This document shows positions 36,644-45,011 of a stretch of DNA of 64,000 nucleotides, one piece after another (position 1 is the stretch's first letter; each line of letters starts with the position of its first letter). Below the pieces are notes generated by a model that had not been told where the DNA came from, made no database searches, and saw only the letters and a program-made list of their open reading frames with translations. This DNA comes from Candidatus Limnocylindrales bacterium (GTDB lineage Bacteria > Desulfobacterota > Binatia > UBA1149 > CAITLU01): positions 62,001 through 126,000 of the forward strand of contig DATNBU010000008.1 of NCBI GenBank assembly GCA_035571835.1. The letters are read 5' to 3'. Made by a program: the position numbers and the translations under genes.

Positions 36644-37888
36644 TTACGGCGTCTTCGCGCTGTACTTCGTCACCGAGTTGACCGTGGGGGTCGGGAACGA
36701 CGCCGACCAGCAGGCCGGCGACGCGGTGCTGCGAAGCTCCATGACGATCGGACCTGCCGCGTTGAAGAATGCCGTGCCGCTCGCGGGCGCGGGCATCGGA
36801 AGGCTCAGGCCCTTTGCAATGACCTGGATCTTGGAAGAGCCGGCCGCGCCGGTCTTGATGCCGATCTTGGTCACGCCGTCGGACAGTCCTTCGGAGTCCT
36901 TGTAGCCAAGGCCCTTGGGATCCTTGTTCGACCAGTTCTCGCTTGCGGGAATCGTAAGCTGCGTCGCCAGGAACTGACCTCCGCCAGAAGTGTCGTACAC
37001 GCAGAGATAGTACGTGGTGTTCGAGAACTCGGGATCACCAAGGTCGATCTGCGTCGTTTCCGGTCCGCCGCCGAGCTTCCATTTGATCGAGTCGTTGAAG
37101 TCGTCGGCGCTGTCGGCGACGATCACCGACGATTTCGTGCCGGTGCCGCAGCTCGGATCGGCGGTCGGCTGGCACGGACCCGCGCAATCGACGACGGCCT
37201 GCAGGGAGACGCCCGTCGTGAACGGCGCGTGCGGTACCGGCGGTCCGACGCAGGCAGGACAGGAGTTTGTGCCGCTGAGACCGATGGCGCGGCGAAGGGC
37301 GCTGAGTGCGTCAGTGGACGTGATGAGTCCGTTGTTGTCGGTGTCGCATTCACACGGCTGGCAGATTACCGACGGGTCGAGGGCTTTGCGCATGATGACC
37401 CAGGCGTCCCGCGAGTACGGCGGAGACGTGCCCGTCGTCGGCGCGCCGCACAGGTTCGCATTAAGACCAGCACCGGTTCCGAAAGTTGTGGAATCCGTTT
37501 CGGTCACGACGAAGTCACTCGCCACCGGAACGTCAGGACCACTGTAGCTGCAGTGACCGATGCTCGTCGGGCCGTCGATCCCGATCGCACTATTGAAGAT
37601 GCCCCAGTGCAGGACCTTGGGACCGCCCTCGTCGTTCTGCTCGGAAACGGACTGGTCGACGTCCGTCGTGCAGTCGACGTTTCCGCCCAACCCGACGAAA
37701 TGTCCCGACGTCGCCGAATAGTCGGCGTCGAACTGAAGGGATCCGAGCGTCGTGTTGGTCTGGAGAACGAAACTGACCTCGCACGAGACGGCGGCATTTG
37801 CGCGCCCCGGCACGCCCGCGAAGGCACAAAGAAGCGAGAAGCAGGCCGCGGCGAGGGCGGTCGAGCTGGTTGGTCTGGAAAGTTTCAT
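36644..37888 (-). CDS. Secreted protein with dockerin-like calcium-binding motif
   Basis: 414 residues. Signal peptide (LAAACFSLLCAFAGVPGRANA), a Cys-containing beta-rich N-terminal domain, then CDTDNNGLITSTDALSALRR, an EF-hand/dockerin type-I repeat, flanked by CxxCxC and CPAC. A second beta-rich domain ends in a Lys/Ser-rich segment. Cohesin partners are not in the window. The start ATG at 37888 has an AAAAGGGGA ribosome site. Such single-dockerin-repeat secreted proteins are common in soil Deltaproteobacteria and Binatota. Function unknown. Confidence 0.82.
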   Translation of the reverse strand: MKLSRPTSSTALAAACFSLLCAFAGVPGRANAAVSCEVSFVLQTNTTLGSLQFDADYSATSGHFVGLGGNVDCTTDVDQSVSEQNDEGGPKVLHWGIFNSAIGIDGPTSIGHCSYSGPDVPVASDFVVTETDSTTFGTGAGLNANLCGAPTTGTSPPYSRDAWVIMRKALDPSVICQPCECDTDNNGLITSTDALSALRRAIGLSGTNSCPACVGPPVPHAPFTTGVSLQAVVDCAGPCQPTADPSCGTGTKSSVIVADSADDFNDSIKWKLGGGPETTQIDLGDPEFSNTTYYLCVYDTSGGGQFLATQLTIPASENWSNKDPKGLGYKDSEGLSDGVTKIGIKTGAAGSSKIQVIAKGLSLPMPAPASGTAFFNAAGPIVMELRSTASPACWSASFPTPTVNSVTKYSAKTP

Positions 37889-38255
37889 TGGGTCCCCTTT
37901 TCGACAGCCGGAACCGCGTCCCGGCGGCCCCCATCTGCGTCAATGCGAGCTGCCTTTTGATGCACCGTGCAGGCACTGTCAACGCGACTGTCACTGACAG
38001 CGATTCATATTTTTTTATGGATGAATTCAGCGCATTACGTTCACCAGTTCGCGGGCTTCGTGCGTCGCGGATTCCAAGGCCGGCGGCGGTCGACCTGCAC
38101 GCGAGATGCGTCGAGTTTCCCGGCTGTTGCGGCCCGGCGCGCGGCGTTCCTTCAGCGCACGAAAGACCGTAAGGTCGCTGCGGCGGCGCCGGCTGGGCCG
38201 GCGCCGGATCAACATGAACGTTCGATCACAGTCATCGCGCGGTGCGGCATAATCG
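37889..38255. promoter_or_regulatory. 367-bp divergent region with a CTGTCA-C-TGACAG palindrome
   Basis: It lies between the dockerin-like gene and the CHAD-CYTH gene. At 37988-38000 a perfect CTGTCACTGACAG palindrome (6-bp arms) occurs, with another CTGTCA at 37976. An A/T-rich stretch at 38005-38035 with ATTCAT/ATGAAT arms follows. It is the most A/T-rich spot in this part of the window and a likely promoter. No gene is supported. Confidence 0.5.
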
Positions 38256-39710
38256 ATGAGCGCCGGGCCCCCGCTCCTCGAGCTTCCCGCATCGACCGTC
38301 GTTGCCGGCCTCGCGTGCGATCTGCTGGACGACGCCGCTCGCGCGATCGCCCGCCTCGCCGATCGGCGCGACACCGAGGCGATGCACGATTTCCGCGTCG
38401 CCATTCGCCGCCTTCGCAGCAGCCTGCGCGCATACCGGCCGTGGCTGCGCAGCGCGGCCAGCCGAAAGATCCGCCACGGCCTTCGCGACATCGGCGACGC
38501 GACCAACACCGCGCGCGACGCGGAGATTCAGATCGCGTGGCTCGAAGTCGCCCGCGGATCTCTGTCGCGAGGAGAGCGCTCCGGGCTCAACTGGATCGTC
38601 CGGCGTCTGCGCGAAACCCGCCGCAATGCGTACGCGTCGGCGCGCCAGGACGTTCGCGAGAGTTTCGAACGCACGGCGGAAACTCTGCGTGCGCGTCTCG
38701 CAGAGATGTCCGGCGACTCGCCCCCGCTGCGGGCGCCGCTTGCCGCGCTTCTCCGCGAGCATGCCCACGATCTCGCGAAGCGACTCGGGTCCATCCGTTC
38801 GCCGGGCGACAAGAAGTCCGTTCACGAAGCGAGAATCTGTGCGAAGCGCCTGCGCTATCTCCTCGAACCGCTCCGCCGCGAAACTGCGGACGCGAAGGCT
38901 CTGGTTCGCAGCTTCAAGGCGATCCAGGACCTTCTCGGCGAGCTGCACGACGTGCACGTCCTCGAGGCAACGCTCGAGACGGCGCTCGACGAAGCGTCGC
39001 GAGAGAAGGCGGCGCACCTTCGCCAGCTCGCGTTCGCCGGCGACAAGTCGGTCCTGCAGCGCGAACGGCGCCGCGATGAGCGGCTCGGGCTCGTGTCGCT
39101 TGCAGCCAGGGCGCGCACGCAGCGCGACGAGCTCTTCGGCGTGCTCGAGAAGCAGTGGCTGGCGAGGCGCGCAAAGGACGTGCTTCACGAGGTCAATCGC
39201 TTTGCCGATGCGCTCGCTTCTGCTGACTCGGGGGACGAGAAGCTGCCGGTCGAGCGCGAACGAAAGTACCTGCTTTCGACGTTGCCGCCGCTCGCGTCCG
39301 AGTCGCCGTCCGCAGAGATCGAGCAGGGCTGGCTCCCGGGAAAACAGCTCCGCGAACGCATCCGGCGAATGCGCGACGACGGCGGCGAACGCTATTTCCG
39401 CACCGTCAAGCTGGGCTCCGGCATCGAACGCATCGAGATCGAAGACGAGACGACTGCGGAGGTGTTCGCAGCCATGTGGCCGCTGACCCGAGGCTGCCGG
39501 ATCGCGAAGCGTCGCTACCGCGTTTGCGAAGGCGATCTTGTCTGGGAGATCGATCGATTCGCCGATCGCGACCTCGTGCTCGCGGAAGTCGAGCTGTCCT
39601 CGGCGGATCAGGAAGTCGGCATTCCCGACTGGCTCACGCCGTTCGTCGTGCGCGAAGTGACCGACGAAGCGGAATTCCAGAATCTGTCGCTCGCATCGCA
39701 GGCGGCGTGA
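38256..39710 (+). CDS. CHAD-CYTH domain protein in reversed order
   Basis: 484 residues. Residues 25-315 are a CHAD domain (ARAIARLADRRDTEAMHDFRVAIRRLRSSLRAYRPW; VHEARICAKRLRYLLEPL) with the His/Arg-rich helices that bind polyphosphate. Residues 330-475 are a CYTH domain with the ERERKYLL (ExExK) phosphate/metal motif and later Arg/Glu strands. Usually CYTH precedes CHAD, so the order here is inverted. It probably binds or hydrolyses polyphosphate or triphosphates. Cytoplasmic. Start ATG at 38256. Confidence 0.9.
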   Translation: MSAGPPLLELPASTVVAGLACDLLDDAARAIARLADRRDTEAMHDFRVAIRRLRSSLRAYRPWLRSAASRKIRHGLRDIGDATNTARDAEIQIAWLEVARGSLSRGERSGLNWIVRRLRETRRNAYASARQDVRESFERTAETLRARLAEMSGDSPPLRAPLAALLREHAHDLAKRLGSIRSPGDKKSVHEARICAKRLRYLLEPLRRETADAKALVRSFKAIQDLLGELHDVHVLEATLETALDEASREKAAHLRQLAFAGDKSVLQRERRRDERLGLVSLAARARTQRDELFGVLEKQWLARRAKDVLHEVNRFADALASADSGDEKLPVERERKYLLSTLPPLASESPSAEIEQGWLPGKQLRERIRRMRDDGGERYFRTVKLGSGIERIEIEDETTAEVFAAMWPLTRGCRIAKRRYRVCEGDLVWEIDRFADRDLVLAEVELSSADQEVGIPDWLTPFVVREVTDEAEFQNLSLASQAA

Positions 39711-39756
39711 GCGGGAAGCGCTGCGCGCCAGTGCGCTGTTCGCGATCGATCCGCGC

Positions 39757-40380
39757 TCAGTGCGCAGGCATCGTCTGCGCGAGCGGCGCCGGCGAGCGCG
39801 AGTAGATCCGGTCGCCCTGGTTCGAGCCGTCGGCGTTGGCGGTGTTGCCGGCTGCGAAGAAACCGATTGCGCCAGCCGAAGCCGCCGGAGCTTTCCAGTC
39901 GAAGCTCCACGACGTGCCGCCGGCCTGTCCGATCGCAGTGCCGCCGTAGCTGTGCTCGATGTACGAACGCGTGCCGGTCATCGCCGAAATCACCTGCGTC
40001 TTCTGCGGATCCGTGACGACGAACTCCCCGGCGCCGGCGCCGTCCTTCATTGAGACGGCGGTCATCTGAAATCCCCAGCGAAGCACCGTCTTGTCCGTCG
40101 ACGCGAGCTTGACGGTCAGCGTGTACGAATGACCCGGCTCGTACTCGGCCGGTACGCCTTCGACCGCCAGAGCTCCGGTCGCGTCGGGATCGAGCGCAAA
40201 CGAGTTGTGACACTGGATGCAAAGGCCTTCGGCCGGCTCGCTTCCGAACGCAGGCACGCCGGTGGTTGCAGGCTGCGGGCCCGCGGACGCTGCGAACGAT
40301 TGCACAGCCGAGAACGTGATGATGGCGGCCACGGCAACGGCGAGCGCATGCGGCGCGAGCAGGCGCGCACGCATCGGCAT
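39757..40380 (-). CDS. Secreted CxxCH-containing choice-of-anchor-V-like protein
   Basis: 207 residues. Signal peptide (VAVAAIITFSAVQSFA), a haem-type CIQCH motif at C54/C57/H58, then the reelin-like beta segment with EYEPGHSYTLTVKL and RWGFQMTAV. Only one CxxCH is present; this motif in such proteins may bind a haem. The ATG at 40380 is chosen; another ATG at 40410 would overlap the end of the upstream gene. It is the last gene in the Rieske operon direction, 16 bases after the previous stop. Confidence 0.78.
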   Translation of the reverse strand: MPMRARLLAPHALAVAVAAIITFSAVQSFAASAGPQPATTGVPAFGSEPAEGLCIQCHNSFALDPDATGALAVEGVPAEYEPGHSYTLTVKLASTDKTVLRWGFQMTAVSMKDGAGAGEFVVTDPQKTQVISAMTGTRSYIEHSYGGTAIGQAGGTSWSFDWKAPAASAGAIGFFAAGNTANADGSNQGDRIYSRSPAPLAQTMPAH

Positions 40381-40396
40381 CGACTCGTTCCGCGGC

Positions 40397-41041
40397 TCAG
40401 TCACGCGCATCTTCGTCCGCCGGCAGCGACTCGAGCCAGCGCTCGAGCCCTGCATGCCGATCGCGCACATCGACGACGGCGCCGCGTCGTTCGAGCTCGA
40501 GTCCGATCCTCGACGTATCGCCGGAGTCCTCGATCACGATGTGGATTCCATCCATGCGCGCGAACGGCGGCGTCCAGCCGTCGATCGTCGGAGACGACAG
40601 GCGCACCGTGTGAGCCCCGACCAGACCGTCGGGCGTGAACAGCGAAAGCACGATCGCCAGCACGGCGCCCTGTTCGTCGCCGGCAAGGACGAACGGCCGT
40701 CCGATCCCGCGCACGAACGCCTCGACCTGTGCGAGCGCGTCGCCGAAGCTCGCGGCCTCGGGCCGCGCCGGATCGTCGCCGAGATACCACGAGAAGCCCG
40801 CGTAGGCCGCGACCGAGCGCAGGTTGCTCTGCATCGGATTGCACGGGCGTGCGGCGCCGAGCGCGACGATGTCGGGCCCCGCGCCGAAGCGGAGCCGCAC
40901 GCGTTCGGTCTCGGAAGCGGCGTCACCGCCGCGGGCGTGAAGCGCAACCACGAGCGGCAGCCGCGCACCGCAAGCTCCGTCTACCCGTGCGGTCACGAGC
41001 GAACAGGAGTCGCCTGTGTCATCGATCGCGGATTCGGCCAT
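40397..41041 (-). CDS. Esterase-like alpha/beta-hydrolase-fold protein lacking the nucleophile
   Basis: 214 residues. The pattern LPLVVALHARGGD, then ATSFGDALAQVEAFVRGIG-like helix and VLAGDEQGAVLAIVLSL matches the predicted-esterase/phospholipase fold, but the nucleophile elbow reads G-D-E-Q-G instead of GxSxG; Ser is absent. The protein may bind rather than hydrolyse, or use another mechanism. It begins 11 bases after the flavoprotein stop and is in the same operon. No known function. Confidence 0.7.
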   Translation of the reverse strand: MAESAIDDTGDSCSLVTARVDGACGARLPLVVALHARGGDAASETERVRLRFGAGPDIVALGAARPCNPMQSNLRSVAAYAGFSWYLGDDPARPEAASFGDALAQVEAFVRGIGRPFVLAGDEQGAVLAIVLSLFTPDGLVGAHTVRLSSPTIDGWTPPFARMDGIHIVIEDSGDTSRIGLELERRGAVVDVRDRHAGLERWLESLPADEDARD

Positions 41042-41052
41042 CCGGGAAGTGT

Positions 41053-42846
41053 TCAGTCGAGTTCCTTGACCGGCGCCGCGGCTGCGCTCTTTGCGGCGAG
41101 ATATGCATACGTCATCGCCGGGCCGAGCGTGCCGCCGCCGCCGTAGTAGTAATGACCGGTCGGCGACGAGATGCAGTTGCCCGCGCCGTAAAGGCCCGGA
41201 ATCGGCTTGCCGTCGGTCGAAAGCACTTCGCCGAGCGCACTGATCATCGGACCGCCGTTGGTGTCGAGCGTTCCCGACGCGAGGATGATCGCGTACAGGC
41301 GGCTTGCCGGATCGAGCGGATGCATGGTCGGATTGGGCGTCTTGCCGAGCGCGTGGGTGGTGCCGGGATTCGGGTACGACCACACGTGCGAATGCCACAG
41401 CCGGTCGTAGAGCTTTTCGCCGCGATGAAAGTCCACGTCGGCGCCGCGCGCGGCGAATTCGTTGAATCGCTTGACCGTCGTCGACAGCGAGCCGGCGAAG
41501 TTCTCTTCGAGCTGCACGTGACCGATTTTCGGCGCCAGTTTCGCAAGACGCTGGTTGATCGCGACCTCGAGCTCGTTCGCGTTGGCGCCGGTGACGACGT
41601 ACGGCGCCTGCGTTCCCGGAGCCGGGATCGGGAAGCGCCCGCCGTAGAGCTCGGCGCCGCGCTGGTCGTAAATCATGAACAGCAGCATGTTGATCCATTC
41701 GTGGCGGGACGGATCCCACGCGAAGTGGATGCGCGTGCGTTCGTTGTAGTTTGCGGTTTCGTTGACGACGCGGCGGCCGAGGCGATTGACGAGGATCGTC
41801 GAGTCGCCGGGCGGCATGAAGACGTCGTCCGGCGTGCTCGAGAACTGCAGGGCCTGCTCGAGCACGATCTGCGCGCGCCACGCCGAGCTCATGTTGCCGA
41901 GGCGCGCACCCGCGGCCGCAGCGATGTAGACGAAGTCGCCTTCGTTGGTCGGCACCGCGCAGCCGCCGAAGACCGGTCCCGGCTGGAACTGCTCGACGAG
42001 GTCCGGATTCTGCGTGAAGCCGCCGCTTCCGAAGATCACGCCGCGGCTCGCGCGGATGCGGATCGTCGACTTGTCGATCTTTTCGGCTTCGACGCCGACG
42101 ACTTCGCCGTGCGAGTTGCGAAGCACGGCCACCACGCGATGGCCCATCAGCACGGGGATCTGGCGCTTGTCGATGGCTTCCTTCAGCTGGCGGACCATCT
42201 CGGCGCCGAGGCCGAACGAGCCGTCGGGCTTCTTCGACCACATGCGGCGGTCGATCGGCTCCTTGTCGTCGACCGATTCGTCGAAGTAGTCGGGCATTGC
42301 GCCGAACGGCTTGTCGGCCGGCATCGAGACGAGCGCGCCGAGGCGCTCGAGCTCGTCGACCATCGTCGGGCCGTTGTCGTAGAGCGCGGCGAGCAGATCG
42401 TACTCGTGCTGGGCGAGGCCGAACGGTGCATCGCCTTCGCGAAAGCGCGTCGGGTACGAAAAGCGCGCCATCTTGGCGATCGTCTGTTCGCGTGGACCTT
42501 CGACGCCGCGCTCGCGCAGGAAACGGTTGTTCGGAATCCAGTAGACGCCGCCCGACTTGGACGTGGTGCCGCCGAACAGGAGCGCTTTTTCGACGAGCGC
42601 AACCTTGGCTCCGGCTTCGTGCGCGAAGATCGCGGCCACCGAACCGGCGGCGCCGCTGCCGACGACGACGACGTCGACTTCCATGTCGAACTTCGGCGCG
42701 TCCTCGGCGCGCGCATCGCGAACGCCGGGAAGTGTGGTCGCTCCCGCTGCGGCTGCGGCTACGCCGGCAAGGCGCAGGAACTCGCGGCGCGAAACCCGGC
42801 GTCCGGCGCGGCCGGTGCCACTGTCGTCACGATTGTCGGTGCTCAC
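41053..42846 (-). CDS. KstD-like FAD-dependent 3-ketosteroid dehydrogenase-family flavoprotein, Tat-exported
   Basis: 597 residues. Residues 1-46 are a Tat signal (twin Arg in SRREFLRLAG, then an Ala-rich h-region). FAD motif VVVGSGAAGSVAA, then VEKALLFGGTTSKSGGVYWIPNN, resembling the 3-ketosteroid delta-1-dehydrogenase/urocanate-reductase family. The C-terminal GHYYYGGGGTLGPAMTYAYLA aligns with the KstD active-site region, which keeps a Tyr and Gly. ASGTLDTNGGP is the second FAD segment. The start is GTG at 42846, with no clear ribosome site. It follows the Rieske gene by seven bases. A fumarate-reductase-like reductase is the alternative. Confidence 0.82.
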   Translation of the reverse strand: MSTDNRDDSGTGRAGRRVSRREFLRLAGVAAAAAGATTLPGVRDARAEDAPKFDMEVDVVVVGSGAAGSVAAIFAHEAGAKVALVEKALLFGGTTSKSGGVYWIPNNRFLRERGVEGPREQTIAKMARFSYPTRFREGDAPFGLAQHEYDLLAALYDNGPTMVDELERLGALVSMPADKPFGAMPDYFDESVDDKEPIDRRMWSKKPDGSFGLGAEMVRQLKEAIDKRQIPVLMGHRVVAVLRNSHGEVVGVEAEKIDKSTIRIRASRGVIFGSGGFTQNPDLVEQFQPGPVFGGCAVPTNEGDFVYIAAAAGARLGNMSSAWRAQIVLEQALQFSSTPDDVFMPPGDSTILVNRLGRRVVNETANYNERTRIHFAWDPSRHEWINMLLFMIYDQRGAELYGGRFPIPAPGTQAPYVVTGANANELEVAINQRLAKLAPKIGHVQLEENFAGSLSTTVKRFNEFAARGADVDFHRGEKLYDRLWHSHVWSYPNPGTTHALGKTPNPTMHPLDPASRLYAIILASGTLDTNGGPMISALGEVLSTDGKPIPGLYGAGNCISSPTGHYYYGGGGTLGPAMTYAYLAAKSAAAAPVKELD

Positions 42847-42853
42847 GATGCTG

Positions 42854-43822
42854 TCAGGCTGCGGCGGCCGCCCAGTCCTTCGAATAGAACTGCTTGGTCC
42901 ACTTGCGGTACTCGCCGATCGGGCCGTCCGACTCGCAGAGCGCGGGACGGATCTGGAATCCCTTGTGCTCCCAGATGCCGAAATCCTGCTGGATCGCCAG
43001 CGACTGGTCGTCCATGTAAGCCTTGAGCAGCGCGCGGGTTTCTTCCTCGGTTCGGCCGTCCTTCTTGCCGATCACGCCGAAATGGATGCGCGTCGTCGTG
43101 TCGTCGATCGGGGTGAGTCCGGCCACGATCACGGTCGTGAACATCCCGGTGTAGAGCAGCCAGTCGAATCCGAGGCCCCAGTTTTCGGCCTGGATGCTGA
43201 ACTCGTCGCTGACGCCGCCCATCGTCTGCACGTCCTTGCGGGTCCAGATCGCCCACTTGAACATGCGGTCGTGGAACTCGTGGCTGCGGTTCTTCGGTGC
43301 GTCCATCAGATGCACGAAGTTGAAGTGCGGCCAGTCGATCGCGTTCTCCATGATGTCCTGCGGATGCGTGCGGACATCCCACGAGTACTTGTCGTAGCTC
43401 GACGTCCAGTCGTCGGCGCCGAACTGCGGGATCACCGGGATCTCGAAATCGGGCGCGAGTCCCTGCTCGTGATACCAGACGAAGATGAGACCGTTGCGCT
43501 CGAGCACCGGATACGCGCCGGCCTTGGCCTTGGCCGGGATCTTGTCGGTGTACGGGATGTGCTTGCAGGTGCCGGTGCTGTCGAACTGCCAGCTGTGGAA
43601 CGGACACGCGATGTTGTTGCCTTCGACCTTGCCGCCGTAGCCGAAGTGCGCGCCGATGTGCGGGCAGAACGGTTCGAGCGCGCCGACGTTGCCGTCATGG
43701 CCCCGGAACAGCACGATGTCGCGGCCGAGATAGTGCACGGTCTTGACCTCGCCCTTGGCGAGCTCGTCCGAATAGCAGACCTCGTACCAGCTGTTGGGGA
43801 TTCCGAACGGAAATCTGGGCAT
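42854..43822 (-). CDS. Rieske [2Fe-2S] oxygenase subunit, KshA-like (3-ketosteroid 9-alpha-hydroxylase type)
   Basis: 322 residues. Rieske ligands C53/H55 (FCPHIGAHFG) and C73/H76 (ACPFHSWQF), then TGTCKHIPYTDKIPAKAKA as in KshA; mononuclear iron ligands H166 and H171 in IDWPHFNFVHL. The C-terminal IQQDFGIWEHKGF and CESDGPIGEYRKWTKQFY pattern also fits KshA. KshA with the KshB reductase adds the 9-alpha hydroxyl that opens steroid ring B; no reductase gene is adjacent here. The ATG at 43822 has the KstR-like site 117-130 bases upstream. Confidence 0.88.
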   Translation of the reverse strand: MPRFPFGIPNSWYEVCYSDELAKGEVKTVHYLGRDIVLFRGHDGNVGALEPFCPHIGAHFGYGGKVEGNNIACPFHSWQFDSTGTCKHIPYTDKIPAKAKAGAYPVLERNGLIFVWYHEQGLAPDFEIPVIPQFGADDWTSSYDKYSWDVRTHPQDIMENAIDWPHFNFVHLMDAPKNRSHEFHDRMFKWAIWTRKDVQTMGGVSDEFSIQAENWGLGFDWLLYTGMFTTVIVAGLTPIDDTTTRIHFGVIGKKDGRTEEETRALLKAYMDDQSLAIQQDFGIWEHKGFQIRPALCESDGPIGEYRKWTKQFYSKDWAAAAA

Positions 43823-43938
43823 GGCGGACCTCCTGACGCAGGGCGAAGTCGACGCGCTTTTCCTTTCCAGTGGCGAAGCTGTCGCCCCGGGCGGCAGGCG
43901 ACGATCTCGCCCGCCAGGAAGCGCGGTTCGGCCCCATA

Positions 43939-43952
43939 TAGAACGTGTTCCA
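43939..43952. promoter_or_regulatory. Candidate TetR/KstR-type operator TAGAACGTGTTCCA
   Basis: Full match to TnnAACnnGTTnnA. It lies in the 275-bp divergent region between the KshA-like gene (ATG 43822, minus strand) and the SDR gene (ATG 44098, plus strand), next to an ATAT patch. With the sites at 13050 and 16625 it suggests one regulator controls several transcripts. Confidence 0.6.
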
Positions 43953-44097
43953 TTGTCCGTGCAAGGGCACGTCCGTGCGGCTAGGATGCCGCGATCGGGT
44001 CTGTCGCGGACGAAGCGGCACAGTCCGCGCTTTTCGCGGGACTTCACGTTGAACCCCGGGGCTGTTCCCGGTTCCGGATCCTTAAGGGAGGCAAACG

Positions 44098-44877
44098 ATG
44101 GAAGGGCGGCTGACAGGAAAGGTGGCGGTTGTAACGGGCGCGGCGTCGGGGATCGGAAAAGCGACCGCGCTCCGATTCGCCCGCGAAGGAGCAGCCGTGG
44201 TCGTCGCCGACATCGACGAGACGCACGTCGCCAACGTTGCCAGACTGATCCGCGACGGCGGCAGTCATGCCGTCGCAAAGACGGTCGACGTATCGGTCGC
44301 GTCCGAAGTCGACGCACTGGTCCGCGCTGCGGTGCGCGAGTTCGGGCGTCTCGACATCATGATGAACAACGCCGCGGCTCCGCACGGCGCAGCGGTCGCC
44401 GATACTACCGACGCCGACTGGCGGCGCGTGATGTCGGTGACGCTCGACGGCGTGTTCTACGGAGTGCGCGCGGCGCTCAGGTGCATGATCGCGCAGGGAT
44501 CGGGCAGCATCCTCAACATCTCTTCGGGTGCCGGTCTCGGCGGCGAAGTCATGCTCGGTGCGTACGGCGCGGCCAAGGCGGCTGTCATCAACCTAACCAA
44601 GACGGCGGCGGTCGAGAACGCGGCGAGCGGCGTGCGCGTCAACTGCATCTGTCCGGGACCGATCGCGACGCCTCCGCTGGCGGCGTGGCTCGGCGCGATT
44701 CCCGGCGGCGCCGAGCTGTTCGCGAAACAGATTCCCGCCCGCCGCATCGGCGAGCCGGAAGAGATCGCCTCCGTCGCGACGTTCCTGGCTTCCGACGAGG
44801 CTTCGTACGTGACCGGTGCAGTGGTCGTCGCCGACGGCGGCGTCAACGCCCGCACCGGCACTCCGCGCTTCGACTGA
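44098..44877 (+). CDS. SDR-family oxidoreductase
   Basis: 259 residues: TGAASGIGKATALRFAREG, MMNNAAAPHGA, ILNISSGAGLGG (Ser), YGAAK (Tyr-Lys) and a VVVADGGVNAR end. The Asp of VVADID suggests NAD. The ATG at 44098 has a strong GGGAGG site. It is divergent from the KshA/KstD-like operon across the KstR-like site, so a hydroxysteroid or other alicyclic alcohol substrate is possible. Confidence 0.91.
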   Translation: MEGRLTGKVAVVTGAASGIGKATALRFAREGAAVVVADIDETHVANVARLIRDGGSHAVAKTVDVSVASEVDALVRAAVREFGRLDIMMNNAAAPHGAAVADTTDADWRRVMSVTLDGVFYGVRAALRCMIAQGSGSILNISSGAGLGGEVMLGAYGAAKAAVINLTKTAAVENAASGVRVNCICPGPIATPPLAAWLGAIPGGAELFAKQIPARRIGEPEEIASVATFLASDEASYVTGAVVVADGGVNARTGTPRFD

Positions 44878-44887
44878 GGAGATCAAG

Positions 44888-44978
44888 GTCAGACCCCGAT
44901 TTCCCGAACCCGGTGTCTGTCGCCCGAAATCGGTGTCTGTCCCCGATTTCCCGTAATCAGTGTCTGTCCCCGATTTTG
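44888..44978. repeat. Cluster of REP-like units (GTGTCTGTCCCCGATTT family)
   Basis: Four partial or full units of the same family as the element at 9051, in both orientations (AGACCCCGATTTCCCG; GTGTCTGTCGCCCGAAATC; GTGTCTGTCCCCGATTTCC; GTGTCTGTCCCCGATTTT). It lies between the SDR gene and the crotonase gene. Confidence 0.8.
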
Positions 44979-45011
44979 TCCTGCGGGAGCGTTCGTGCGA
45001 GAGGACGCGGC

